Assembly: GCA_036365515.1 (NCBI GenBank)
Contig: CM070874.1
Location: forward strand, 109,381,235 to 109,445,234
Direction of reading: 5' to 3'
Length of the DNA: 64,000 bases
Source: Torymus aiolomorphi
Lineage: Eukaryota; Arthropoda; Insecta; Hymenoptera; Torymidae
The notes beneath the pieces were generated by a model that was not told where the DNA came from, made no database searches, and saw only the letters and a list, made by a program, of their open reading frames with translations. Both the position numbers and the translations under genes were made by a program. Shown piece by piece: positions 1 through 11,074 of the stretch. Within the stretch, counting starts at the first letter, position 1. Each line of letters opens with the position of its first letter.

Positions 1-1940
1 AATCTACCATCCTCCTTAAACTGCGTCGCTCAACTCGACAAACCCATCAATCATCATTACCCTCACTGCCACCTCAGCGATCTCGCCCACTTCGCAATAT
101 CTCTCTCTCTCTCTTTCTCTCCTTCTCCCAACCCATATACACACTCTGCACCTACAGTCAGCTCTCTCGCATCCTTTTGAATCCCGTGAAATCAATGTGG
201 GTGAACCCGAAAGGATAATCCACTCTCCATCCCCCTAACAGAAAATCAAAGCCTCCAACCTCCATTTCACACACATACACACACATAATTTTAGATCCCG
301 ATCCCCGAGACCTCACGACAGTTTAAAATACTCCGAGCAACGTTCGCTCTGCTCCGTATCTCTTTCTCGCCGCTGCCGCCGCCACGGAAGTGTCGTATAT
401 CATCGACTCTCAGCCTGACAGCCGTCGCATGCGCGCGCGCTCTGAAAAACTTGTTAACAAGCTGCTGGCGCGGCGAAAAAACGCGGCGCGCACGCGCGCG
501 CGTGCCTTTTCAAGAGGCGGAAACGGGCCCTTTTTCAAATGCTTTGCGCGAAAGTCGTAGCAGCTGCCGGGCTCGGGAAATGGAGGAGTCGTGTGTGTAG
601 GAGGAGGGTGTGCACTGTGTGTGTATGCGTGTGTGGAGAAAGTCAGATGGGTAGAGATAAATGAGCGGGAAGGGGCGAGGACGACGACGACGACTTGAGA
701 ATGACGTAATTTTTGCTTTTGAGGGAGAGAATGAGGGTGTGTGGGTGGATTTTGAGGACTATTGTGGACAGTCGGGGAGGGTGGAGAGCCGAGGGAGTGG
801 TTTGTTTTTCGGAAGACGATTTTTCAGATGATGGGCTCGTCGTTCGCTCTCGGACGAGTGCTTAATGTAAATCTATTAACGAGTAATGGACCGATACACG
901 AAACGTATCTCCATTGTTGTAAGATAAGTATAAACATTGTAGGATGACACAGTTGACGGGGGTGTCTTAGCTATTTATGAAACAAATATTTCTGGAAATG
1001 CATCATTAATGTGCATTCATTCGCTACTCTGTTAAAGTATCTGTGGGCAATTATAAGCAAAGTCTCGTTGGAATAACTTTCATATATATATATATAGGTA
1101 CGAAAACTATTAACAGAGCATAAATCAGGAGACTACCTTCCCAGATCAAGTGGAATCCGACCTGACACAGCAGGGCCTATACGGAACACTTAAAATATCG
1201 CAGATCGTAAAGCATCTCAGTACACAACAAATTTATTAAATCCTTTCAACTCAATCCCTTCAGACGGGAGTGGACGGGGTTCCCCGACGAGTTTAAAAAT
1301 AAAGCGCGCCCGAGAATTAAAACTGGAAAAGTATCACTTTACCGATAAATGCTGTACATCGTTCTCTCTCTTACTCTCTCTCCCGCCGTTCTTTTATTTA
1401 TATCTAAAAGAGTGAGCCGCGAGGGCAGCTGCGGGAGAGAGAGGGCGATGCAGCGCGCGCACTCACACACGCGAGAAAGGTGCACGAGAGAGGAGGAGAA
1501 AAAAGAGGGGGCCGAAGCACCCATTGGATAATGAGGAAGTCTTTTATCGTCTTTGAAAAAGGAAGTCATCCGACGGATACCGGCTCGCTCGCTCTCGCTG
1601 CGTGAAGTGCCGCGCGCTCGCAGCGGGATCTTTAAAATCTCTCTCTTTCTCTCTTCGAGTGTTCCTCTCTCTCTCTCTCTTTTTCTCTTTCGTCTTTTTC
1701 CCTTTGTGAGCGATGAAAGGGAAGAGCGGTGCGGCAGCGTGATTCATACGGTTAGGTGAGATTGTATGATAGCTTTATTTTTTTCGCAATGGACTGACGC
1801 GCGCGCGGGCGCATCCTTACTGCTGAAAGAACATTACCAGTAAGAGAGAGAGAAAGAGAGGTTGAAAGGGATCGTCTCTCTCTCGGTGAAGGAGAAGAGG
1901 TTTTATTAGGTGTAGCGCGCGTGTAAGAAAGTCGTTTGAG

Positions 1941-1972
<32 letters not shown>

Positions 1973-3887
1973 TCTCTCTCTACACGTAAGAGATGTTGCG
2001 TGCGTGAATGGCAAGACAGGGTTTAACGAATGTTTTTAGGATATTGGAAGGTTCCGCGCGGGATTGAGAGAGAGAGAGAGAGAGAGAGTGGAAGTGGAGA
2101 AGTGGAATCGCTGATGATGTATCTGACTGATGGGATTGGTATACTTGGCAGATGAGGTGGGCTTTTTTGAGGGAAAACTTTAGACAATACGTTGCGCGAA
2201 TTTCGCGATGGTGTGAGGAACGATGTTAGTAGAGTTGCGTATATATAGAGACTTTTAAAAAGTACCATTACGGTAATGGCATGAAAACGCATCTCAGTTA
2301 ATGTTTAATGAGTAAAATGGTTTCAAGCCATGAATACATGATTTTTCTTTCAAGTGAATCGAATTCCTTTGATATCAAAGATTGTATTAAAATATGCAGT
2401 ATACTCCTCGCGAGTTTAGAAAATTTAAAGTCTTTTGGTATTGACGAGTATTTGGTAACGTAACAATTCAGAGTCGATAAAAACTATAATATTTCAATAC
2501 CACGTATTCCGCACATACATATTAACACGCAAATCGCAAATCTCCATTGATCGTTATAACAATCATTAAAGATCACAATTTCACGTACAAAAAATAAAAT
2601 TTATCGTTCTTATTTAGTCGCTGCGCTCAGACCCAGCCTCATCTCAATAACCCGAGCTGCACTCTCCAACGACCCTCGCCGTCCAACCTCAATAAATTCA
2701 TCATCATCATCATCAGCAGCATCGATATACACAATAACCGCATCGACGGCCTTTCAAACATCTCAATCTCGCGATCTCGATCATTAATAAACGCAATCAA
2801 GCCTGCCCTCTCTCACCCGCAACTTCTTCATCTCCTCCTTCGCCTCCTCCTCCTCCTCCACCTCTGCGCAGACAATCGCGCCAATCAAGCCCCGAATAAA
2901 TACAATCCCGTCTTCGTCTAGCCCCCGCACATCCTCCGCACCACCGCGACAAATACACAAGCCCATTCCCGGCAATTTGTAACTCGATCCGGGATCCCGC
3001 ACACGTCCTGCCGTAAGCTTCCTTCCTTCCTTTCCTCTCCTCCGCCTCCTCGCGCGACATAAAACTCCTTCCTCTCGCCGGAAAATTTCATCCGGCCTCG
3101 GCACAGCCGCGACATCAGTGACACGCCATTTGCCAAAGAGGCCTCGAGTGTAGAGAGCTGAGACTTTGCGCCGTCTCCTTATCGGCGCCGGCGATCGCGC
3201 CGAGAGTATTGGCTGCGGAGAGAGCAAGAGGAGGCGGAGGTAGAAGCATAAAGGAAACGGCGCGCGGGAGCCATTAGCGCCTCCACAATTAAGTGAACGC
3301 TTCCGAGTCGAGTGGAGAGCGCGAGCGAGCGAGCGAGACGTTAATACTCTTTCTCTTGGCTGGGCGATCGTGTGTGTGTGTGTGTATGGGGGGAGTTTCA
3401 CGTTTCTCAAAAGGCTTTGAAAGGGATAGGTCTGCAGTAGGTGTGGCTCTGCCAGCGCTGCAGCTTTTCTCGCCCGTATGTGTGTGTGTGTATGTACAGT
3501 GGGCTGGTGGATTTCGCGCGGTGATTGGAGACGCGCCGGGTGTGAAACGTTGGTGAGGATGGCAATGATGATGAGGCTGCTGCTGTTGGATGTTTCTTTT
3601 GTGGATTGGCACAAAGGGTTGGCCTTCGATGGCTCGTCTTTTCTTCATCGTTTTTTTATATGGATTTTTCTTTTTCAGCCAGGAAATCGTGATAAAGCTG
3701 TGTAATTGAGACCGTAGAATGCAGGGTAATGATTGATAGGTTTATGGGTGCGATAATGATGAGCGTATCGAGAATGGTAATTGATGCTGTATTGTGTTGG
3801 CTCCGTGAGAATAATTACGTGAATTGGAATGAATAGTTCTAGGTACGGTGCGGTGATAAAATATTTTTCTGTATCCGAATGGTATAC
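1..3887. other. Noncoding DNA: three CpG-core/skew modules
   Basis: I see no gene here. The stretch holds three composition modules. In the first, C/A-rich DNA (1-300) passes through a CpG-rich core (340-560) into G/T-rich DNA (590-950). In the second, a core at about 1380-2100 carries (CT)n at about 1640-1690 and 1940-1980 and (GA)n at about 1840-1865 and 2066-2090. In the third, C-rich DNA (2620-3060) passes through a core (3060-3350) into G/T-rich DNA (3360-3870). AT-rich valleys lie at about 960-1250 and 2290-2610. The longest open frame (minus strand, 2784-3614) is low-complexity, overlaps open frames on the other strand and resembles no protein family I know. The region is most simply intronic. 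Confidence 0.75.
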
Positions 3888-3889
3888 TA

Positions 3890-4872
3890 CACTGAGAAAA
3901 ATGTTGTAGTAAATTTTATTATAACTGTAATAAAAATTACTATAAAGTATAGGAAGGGTGAGATAAATACACTTTATGCTGCATTTTTATTATAATTGTA
4001 TGAATAATTACAAAATTTCTTGTAATTTTTATGACAGTTGTTGATTAGAAAGTATTACGAAATAAAAGAAAAATTGCTATACACATAGCAAAAACTGTGA
4101 TATAATAAAATTTAAAATATATGATTTTAATTTTTATTAGAATAGAATATAAATTTTATTTTGTAGCGTATAAATTTTATTTCGTAGCGTATTAAAAATT
4201 ACTATAAACATAGTAAAAAGTGCCACATTCAAAAATTGCTACAGGCCATAAGAAAGTTTGCTATCCAACATAGTAAAAATTGCTACAACATTAGTACTTT
4301 CTGCGCAGATCAACGCGCCCACGTGTCTGATTGAGGTTATGTTTCTACGGGAATTTCACTTTGTCTTGCGTTTAAGTTTACAAAACATTCAAAACCTTAC
4401 TTCAATTATTTTATTTTTATATTATGCACATTAATGATAAGTTTCTTTGTGTTATCAAAGTTATTTATTGTCATTATTTAATATTATCTGAAATTTTCTT
4501 GAAATCGATGGTTTGACATGTACAAGTTCCAAAATTTTATACTCAAGAACCCTATTTGGGTAAGTGGTTAGCGCGTCCGATTGCCGCGGTGAAGGTTGCA
4601 GGTTCGATCCCAACGCTCGTAAAAAAAAATATTTTTATTTCTCATTTTAATTTATTTTCACATTAAATATTGTATGATTAGAGTCTGAAAATAGTTCTGA
4701 AAACAGGAAGAACGAGAAAAAATTTCATTTTTGGAAATTTAAGGTCATTCATAAAAATTACTATGTTGCATAGCAAAAATTGTTATAATTTCGATGTGTC
4801 CCTCCGTTCCTACAAAATATAGTAATTTTTTTTATGTTTATAATAAATTTTACTACAACATTTCTCTCAGTG
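3890..4872. mobile_element. TA-flanked terminal-inverted-repeat element, 983 bp, carrying a tRNA-like segment
   Basis: The left end reads CACTGAGAAAAATGTTGTAG and the right end is its inverted near-copy (CTACAACATTTCTCTCAGTG). The matching inverted arms run about 35 bp. A TA dinucleotide flanks both ends (3888-3889 and 4873-4874), as expected of Tc1/mariner-type insertion. There is no transposase frame. The interior is AT-rich and repeats a motif of the form 'aaaattactataaacatagtaaaaa' several times. It also includes a ~21-bp tandem duplication at about 4149-4190 and a degenerate tRNA-like segment at about 4550-4621. Shorter relatives with similar ends occur at 17873-18114 and 53573-53770. 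It is a non-autonomous (MITE-like) element. The terminal repeats and TA duplication are seen directly; the superfamily is inferred. Confidence 0.85.
4550..4621 (+). pseudogene. Degenerate tRNA-derived segment (SINE-head-like)
   Basis: An A-box-like stretch (GGGTAAGTGGTTAGCGCG, about 4558-4575) is followed 26 bases later by a good B box, GGTTCGATCC at 4601-4610. The spacing suits an internal RNA polymerase III promoter. A CCG/CGG anticodon-type stem surrounds a loop ATTGCCG, which would place TGC at the anticodon positions. The flanking bases cannot form an acceptor stem and the T stem has mismatches, so it is not a functional tRNA. It is followed directly by a run of A (4621-4629), as in tRNA-derived SINEs. 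It lies inside the TA-flanked element at 3890-4872. Its ability to drive transcription is untested. Confidence 0.6.
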
Positions 4873-5100
4873 TATTATTTTTGTTCCAAATTTTACTCAC
4901 CAATGATTTAAAATAATAATTATTGTTTAATTAAGGGTTCGAATGAACCTCGCGTAGTATCTTTCGGCATTCTGCAACTCACTTGGAGAAAATTTTAAAA
5001 ACCGCGCTGCCACGCTATTAATCAGTGAAGGAGCGAAGGAGCTCATGTGTAATTACTTGCAGAATTCATCAGTATGCGCCAGTTCTTTCAAGTGTGAAGA

Positions 5101-5669
5101 TTGATACTAGAAAAAATAAGGCTCCGAAGCATTGAAGAATTTGTTCACTTATTGTGTTTGGACCATAGTGTTACGACGGCTTTGAAAGGTAATTTCATTT
5201 TTTATAATTGTACTCTCTAAAAATGAATATGTGAAAAGTCCTGCTACGAATAAGTGAAAAATTGACTAATTCTTTAGTGAATATTCACTTATTACGCAAT
5301 AACAATTTTATTCCATTACTTCAATAAGTGAATATTCATTAAATAATTAGTCAATTTTTTCACTTATTTGTACCAGTGAACAACTTTTCACATATTTATT
5401 TTTAGAGAGTAACTTTTTTGCTTTTATTGTTAGTTCCATTTTTTATGGTACTTTAGAAAAAAACTTATCTTATAACGCGATTTATTTATTCAAAATTAAA
5501 ATTAATTTTAATCAATTGTATTTTATATTTTTAGATGCAGATATTGATATTGATTTCTTATCTTGTATGACAGTTGATAATTTCAAAAAATTGAAAATGA
5601 GTTTAATTCTCCTGTAATTTAAGAATTATCAAATCAATGAAAGATTTTTAAATTCAAAACGAAATAGAG
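5101..5669 (+). pseudogene. Broken two-exon fragment of a SAM-domain-like gene
   Basis: A first exon-like stretch ends at 5188 and reads IEEFVHLLCLDHSVTTALK just before a donor (gtaatt, 5189). An acceptor (ttatatttttag, ending 5534) resumes the same frame in phase 1 with DADIDIDFLSCMTVDNFKKL and KMSLILL, then meets TAA at 5615-5617. The frame reads on in phase as FKNYQINERFLNSKRN to another donor-like gtaaag at 5670. A further acceptor (ttttttttgcag, ending 5734) is followed by an open stretch that no longer matches the phase. The pattern (hydrophobic 'FL..MT.D.FKKLKM..ILL' after an acidic 'DxDxDxD' segment) resembles a sterile alpha motif (SAM) domain. The in-frame stop, lost phase and missing start make it a relic. 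The SAM assignment is by eye and could be wrong; alternatively this is a fragment of an unknown transposon gene. Confidence 0.4.
5213..5409. mobile_element. 197-bp hairpin MITE with TA flanks
   Basis: The ends CTCTCTAAAAATGAATATGTG and CACATATTTATTTTTAGAGAG are inverted near-copies, and the complementarity continues inward (AAAAATTGACTAAT... against ...ATTAGTCAATTTTT), so most of the element folds into one hairpin. TA flanks both sides (5211-5212 and 5410-5411). It lies within the putative intron (5189-5534) of the SAM-like relic, so it inserted into that intron. It has no coding capacity. Confidence 0.85.
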
Positions 5670-5770
5670 GTAAAGTGAAATATGCATATTTTAAAATTAT
5701 GAATTAATTTTTAATTAGTCTGTTTTTTTTGCAGGACGCTGAATTTTCTGAAACCGAACTAGCTCAAATC

Positions 5771-5953
5771 ATTATTAAATATAATAGATATGATATTAAG
5801 AATATAAATATTTCAATCAATAAAAATGATTATTAAATATTATAGATTTCTTCTTCTATTAAGAATATAAGTATTTTAATTAAGTAAAATGATTATTAAA
5901 TATAATGGATTTCCTCTTGTACTAAGAATATTAATTTTTTAACAATTCAAAAT
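5771..5953. repeat. Three-unit AT-rich tandem repeat (~58-63 bp units)
   Basis: Units begin at 5771, 5829 and 5892 with ATTATTAAATATAATRGAT. Each continues with a 'taagaatataa.tatttt' block. The third unit is the most diverged at its right end. The array starts just downstream of the SAM-like relic, which may have supplied its first unit. Confidence 0.75.
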
Positions 5954-5980
5954 AACCTTACGTTTTTTAATATACCGATA

Positions 5981-6121
5981 CTTGAATTAAGTAGAAATCC
6001 GCTTATGGCAAGTAGACGAACTCGAAGGAGATTTTATACTTGATCCAAGCATATCGCTACTAGTGTCATAAAACAACATTATTTTCCTCTTGGATCAAGT
6101 GGATTCTACTTGCTGCTAAGA
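5981..6121. mobile_element. Possible small inverted-repeat element
   Basis: AAGTAGAAATCCGCTTATGG near the left end is an imperfect inverted copy of GGATCAAGTGGATTCTACTT near 6100-6115. TTGATCCAAG (about 6041) and CTTGGATCAA (about 6098) also pair. Outer ends and a target duplication are not clear, so this may be a damaged MITE or a simple foldback. Confidence 0.35.
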
Positions 6122-6137
6122 TATCTTTTTTTCAGTG

Positions 6138-8869
6138 TTCAATTTCATTCTCCAATTTCTCTACTTCCGCGAAATCAAAACGGCGTGTATAAACCGCCGC
6201 GCAGCCATCCGAAAACAAACCCAATTTCATGAAAAACGGTACTCTAAATAACCCTCAAACCCACTCACCTCTTAAAAGCATTCCACCAACGGACCCACAT
6301 AATTAGCCGGGCATTCAGTCCTCCTCCTTCTCCTCCTCGTCGTCGTAGTAGTAGTCGTCGTCGCCGAAAACATTTCAGACCTTACGACGACTCTCAACCC
6401 GCGGGGAAATAACATTTTAGCCGAACGAGCGCGCTTTTACAACAAAATGCTTTTCCCCTCTTTCTTAGTGCAATTTCCTCTCCCTTCCTCACTCTTACAT
6501 AACCGGAAAAATTCGACGCGCATATAAAACGCGCGGAGCGCGTGCGACGACTACTTCAAAGCGATCGCGTCCATTTATAAATCCAAAGCATTATCGCGCG
6601 CTCTCTGGCGCTCTCGTTCTCCGCGGGGATTCACGATCTTTTAAGTGCGCTCGCGCTCTCGTCCATTAAAAGCCGAATTGTCTCCCTCCCTCTCGTAACG
6701 CGCGCGTCAGCGTTTTTTTTTTATTGCGTCGCCCCCGCTCTCGAGTGTCATATTCCATTGTGGCGCGTATATGACGCACGCGCGCCTTTTCATTAACCCG
6801 ACTAAAGATACTCCTCGAAGTGCATGACTGCGAAAAAAAAGAGAGAGAGAGGGAGAGGATGAAGAGTGGAGGAGGTGGAGGTGGAGGATGACTGCGGTGG
6901 GTGTATGGTGCACACGGGTCCGAAATAGCCCCGGAGAGAGTGAGGGCGAGACAGATATGCGCCTGCGCGCGCACAAGGAAGAGGGATAATCTCTCTTAAG
7001 ATGATGTTAGGTGCGCGGCTTTTTGTTGGGTTTTACATGTCAGATAAAATTTATTGTATTATAAATAAACGTTATATGGTTTATTAGCTGAAAAGGGTTT
7101 ATAGTTATTTAAAACGGATAATAAAAATTATAGTATAGCTGTATTATTATTCGTTTTACTATGTGGGTCAAAGAGTAATGAAAAGGTACAGGAAACAGAC
7201 ATTCGCGAGAATTCATATTCTAAAGATAAAAACAGTTTGCATATTTTCACAAGTACGTGGAAGAATTTTCTTCTCCTACCAACTTTCTGGAATACAAGAT
7301 ATACTCCGGGATATCTTTAAAATAGTTTTGAACAATGCAAACGCGCGCTCAAAAATATTTAAACTTATTCTCAGGCCCGTAAAAGCTTTATCTTTTAATA
7401 ACCTTTTAAACAACGCACGTATACAGCGCGCGCATTCATACCACCTATATGACATCTTTCCAATGAATCACAGCTGCACAGCCCAATCATCATCAGCGAA
7501 CATCATCGCGCGCACACATACATAGATGCAGAGAACGATTACAACCGTGCAGGCAGAAAGAAACAGCATGATTCACGACCGCCGGTGTAATAAAACTCAT
7601 ATATACGCGCGCTCCGATCTGCAGCAACAGCAGTGTACTATAGCTCCTCGCTCGCGCGCTCGATTCCCGTTATCTAGATGACTAACCCGCGCTTCATTAC
7701 CCCTTATCACGCGCAATAAAACTCGCCATCGCTCATACTCGCCGACACATACACGTACGCGTGCTCTATCAATCCACTCTGCATGTGTATATACGCGCGA
7801 CGCGCAGAGTCGTGTTCTCGCGAATTCTATAAATGCGTGACGATTTATAACCGGGCGAGCAAGAGCGAGAGACATTCTCGCTTCCATTTCGGCCTGCGTA
7901 TATACGCCGAGAGACGTGTCCCCACCCGCGCAACTGTACCGCGCCGTCAACTCTCCCGCTAGTGTCCTTGTCTTCCTTTTGCGCCCCTCGGCGCTGCTAC
8001 GCTCCTTCGTCTATTTGCGCTGGAAAATAATATCTTCCAAGAAGAGCGACCGCAACCCTCGCTCTCTCTTTCTCTCTCGGCGCGTATAAAATATTTACCC
8101 CGATCTCTTTCGACGACGAATATTCGTCTCTCTGCTGCGGTGAAGTGTATAGAGAGGGAGAGAGAGAGCTAATGACGTCTCTCTCTCATTCTCCTCGTCG
8201 AGTTTATCGTCCCGTAAAGCGGACTTCATTATTTCCTCTCTCTCTCTCTTGGCTCGACGGCGAGCGAACGTCGATTAAAGGCAGCGGCTGTGGCGGCAGC
8301 GCCCTTGACCTCGCGGGGGCATAAACCACCGCGTCACGCTCGCGCGCGGGAAAAGCGAACGGCCGATGGCCCGACGTCTCTCTGTGTGTGTGTATACATA
8401 TATAGATACAGCTTTGTACAGGTATATATATGACTATAGGAAAAGGAAAAGGAACGAACGGTCGATGGAATTGTCTTGCTTTTTTTCGTGTAGAGAGAGA
8501 GAGAGAGAGCGGCTCTGCTTTGTCGGGAGGAGAGCGTGCGCGCATGAGGTTCGAGGATTTGTCGTCGGTGTTGTAACTGTTTTTTGCCGGAGAGAGGTTT
8601 TAGAGAACGAGAGGCGATGCGAGGGTTCGTGATGGGGGAATAAGAGTTGAGCTGTAATTTTGGTGCGATGGGATGGATTTTATATACGATGATAGTGTAA
8701 AAAACGGTGCTTTAATGAGCGTTAGGGTTGTAGATGTAATGTATCGAAAAAAGTTTTTGTAAAAATAGATCCGTTGTGCATGTAACATATTCATGATTAA
8801 AGAATGGAATGATTATGTCTGTTTATTATTAAATTATTATGGACGTGCATTATGATATTTATGTTACGT
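6138..8869. other. Noncoding DNA: CpG-core/skew modules
   Basis: I see no gene. One module has C-rich DNA (about 6190-6300), a core (about 6310-6830) and G-rich DNA (6840-7060). A second, longer one has C/A-rich DNA (7430-7560), a CpG core (7560-8540) with short (CT)n and (GA)n runs, and G/T-rich DNA (8545-8720). An AT-rich valley (7030-7430) separates them and another (8740-8870) leads into the first recursive splice site. The open frames here (120 codons at 7163-7525 and 117 on the minus strand at 7597-7950) resemble nothing recognisable. Confidence 0.7.
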
Positions 8870-8946
8870 TCTTTTTTTTTGTTTCAGGTAAGAATCTTCT
8901 TCGATAAAGGTCTATTTTTACCGCATAGAGGCCAATTACCGTAAGT
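8870..8946 (+). promoter_or_regulatory. Recursive splice site 1 (ratchet point) with RS-exon
   Basis: A thymine-rich tract ends in TTTCAG at 8882-8887 and is followed immediately by GTAAGA at 8888-8893. A complete 3' splice site is thus fused to a complete 5' splice site with no exon between. The roughly 80 bases upstream contain no other AG, as for a true acceptor, and AT-rich branch-point-like sequence (TTATTAAATTATTA) lies in that zone. A second donor, GTAAGT, begins at 8941, which would define a 53-nt RS-exon at 8888-8940. The known role of such sites (Drosophila and vertebrate long introns) is stepwise removal of a giant intron. After the first step the regenerated 5' site is reused, and the RS-exon is normally skipped. 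Confidence 0.75.
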
Positions 8947-9743
8947 TAACAATAATGCATAATCTTCTATCCGGTTTCAATTAACTGCAATACAAAGTTT
9001 TATAAATAAGTGACTCTCGATAACCGTATTTTCACTTCTAAAAGTCACTCGTCAATTTCGAACCTGTTATTTACCCACCCAATCTCGATAGAATTTCTCA
9101 ATTACGTTTCTTTTCACGCTCCAAAAAAAAAAAAAAAAACGAAGCTGACGACTTCCCTACAACCAACATACCCAGTCATCCTTAACCACTGCTCCAACAC
9201 TATATACACACCTCAATATAACGCAATAACGTTCTCGCGCAAAACCGTTAATATAAAACCGCCAACCACCCCGGAAAAAAACGCCGTCCGCACAATCAAT
9301 TTCCAGCAGCGAGCGAGAACTGCCTAACTATAATACACGCGCACAATGCCAGGAGAGCAACCGCTGAACAAACGAAATCAAATCTCTCTCCCTCTCTCTC
9401 TCTCCTTCGTTCTCTTATATGCAAAGGTTTCTGCCGCCCCGCCGACGTCGCCAGGAATTTCACACGACGCCCGGCGAGCCGCGACCGCACGCCGAGAGAG
9501 AGAAACCGCGGCTGCGTATATATATATACATACCTCGGCGCGCAGGTGCGATTATAGAGAGCAGGGGACGATAATTTTTTTTTTCTTCTTGGCGAAGGGA
9601 ATTCGGTGTTTTTTCGAAGGGCTAATGGGTAGTTGGGGTGATCAGGAATTTTTTTTTTCGTGTCGGCGGGGTGGAGAGAGAGAGAGAATGGGTGCGGGAT
9701 TAATGTAGTTTCGATTGGGTCGCGGTAAGTGGTCGGAGATTAT
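8947..9743. other. Noncoding DNA: one skew module
   Basis: C/A-rich DNA (about 9040-9330, with a run of A at 9123-9139) passes into a CpG core with (CT)n (9385-9410) and then G/T-rich DNA (9590-9740). I see no gene or RNA in it. Confidence 0.7.
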
Positions 9744-9967
9744 ATGGGTCTGAAGTTTACAACGTTGGGACGCAACGAAATAAAAAAATAATCCATTTTA
9801 CTTCAAGTTTATACTAATTAATATTAATTTTATGTGTAGATTGCGGGTTTTATAGTATAAAATAGCTTTATAACGAAGGTTTGGATAAAATTTTCATTGT
9901 TTAATAACTTTAAGCAATTGTAAAAAATGATTTCGTTGCATTCCAACGATGCAAACTTCAGACCCAT
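9744..9967. mobile_element. MITE family with ATGGGTCTGAAGTTT ends, copy 1 (224 bp)
   Basis: The ends ATGGGTCTGAAGTTTACAAC and GATGCAAACTTCAGACCCAT are inverted near-copies of about 30 bp. The interior aligns along its length with copies at 21633-21857 and 41027-41634. No coding frame is present. A target duplication is not clear at this copy. Confidence 0.85.
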
Positions 9968-10979
9968 GAGATTATAAGGGCTGTTTGATGTAATTCGCGT
10001 GCCGAAATTCTGTTCTTTTTTTTTTAGTAAGTACATTAAAATTTTTTTTTTAGTAAGTAAATTAAATCGAGTGGAATGGTTTTTTTTTCGGTTTCGGCTG
10101 TACACTATTACAGTCGGGGAAAACTGATGGGCTTTCGATGGATGTTATCAAGCACGCTGTATTCTATTGTTACAACAATTTGAGTATTCTTATAAATGTT
10201 TACAGTTTGATTATATCGAACGAATTAAAAACACGATATCAAACGTTTTTGCTTTCTTACAAAAATACCTTCACAATCCCAAAATTACCATCCACTTCCA
10301 ATACAATCCACTTAATGACCCAAAAAGAGTACTCCAACCCGGCGCTGAACCTCCGCAATTACACCCGCGCACCCGGCTTCAGCCGGGCCAAAATTCGCGC
10401 AGCCACACACCGCTTCAGGCCAATTACCAAAAAAGCGTCGTCGTCGTCGCGCACGTCGCTATACGACGAGAGAGAGTGGGAGCAGGTGCTTCCTCGCATA
10501 AACCATCAGCCTAACGAGCTTTCTCCCCACCCCATCCACTTCTCTCTCTCTCTCTCTCGCGAGACATTAGACGCCGTGTAACGTTAGACGACGCCATCTC
10601 GCACGCGCGCGCGCGCGAATCCAACGTCAACATCCGGCGTGTGAGCGAGCGAGCGCGAGTGAGCTTATATAAAGCATTCGTCGCGGCAGCGGCAGCAGCA
10701 GCGACGGCGAAGAAATGGGAATAGTTTTGCGGAAGAGGGAGAGGGATGGGGAGAGAGCAAGGGTGACAACTGAATTAACTTTGCGCGGAGAAGGTGGAGG
10801 AGTAGTAGTGCAGTTGCAGCGTGTAGTGATGGGATGGACGTGTTGTTTGGAATATCCGCGGGAATTTCATTCGGTGAAGTGCGTATGCGAGCGTATATAA
10901 TGTCGTTATAGGGTTTGTTTTTGGTGTGTAATAGTCGTGGATTCTGGTAATCGAATTTTTGATATGCGTACCGATTCAT

Positions 10980-10980
<1 letters not shown>
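9968..10980. other. Noncoding DNA: one skew module
   Basis: Poly-T-rich AT DNA (10010-10095) is followed by C/A-rich DNA (10250-10540) with (CT)n at about 10541-10558, a CpG core (10560-10700) and G-rich DNA (10700-10920). The overlapping plus-strand frames at 10138-10581 and 10167-10514 share the same bases in different phases and neither resembles a protein. Confidence 0.7.

Positions 10981-11074
<94 letters not shown>
10981..11074. repeat. Compound microsatellite (AAT)n(CA)n(TA)n
   Basis: About ten TAA/AAT units run from 10981, followed by about 24 CA units (to about 11060) and about seven TA units. It lies between the G-rich flank of one module and the C-rich flank of the next. Confidence 0.95.

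Noticed and set aside
2784..3614. 276-codon minus-strand open frame, the longest in the window
   Set aside because: It is rich in Arg, Ser, Thr-His and Glu runs from simple sequence, overlaps open frames in other phases and on the other strand, and shows no domain or splice context.
3660..3726. Good acceptor (TTTTTCTTTTTCAG, ending 3678) with GTAATG 47 bases on
   Set aside because: All three phases of 3679-3725 contain stops and the donor is mediocre; probably a decoy acceptor in T-rich DNA.
4550..4621. Functional tRNA gene
   Set aside because: No acceptor-stem pairing and a broken T stem; listed as a tRNA-derived relic only.
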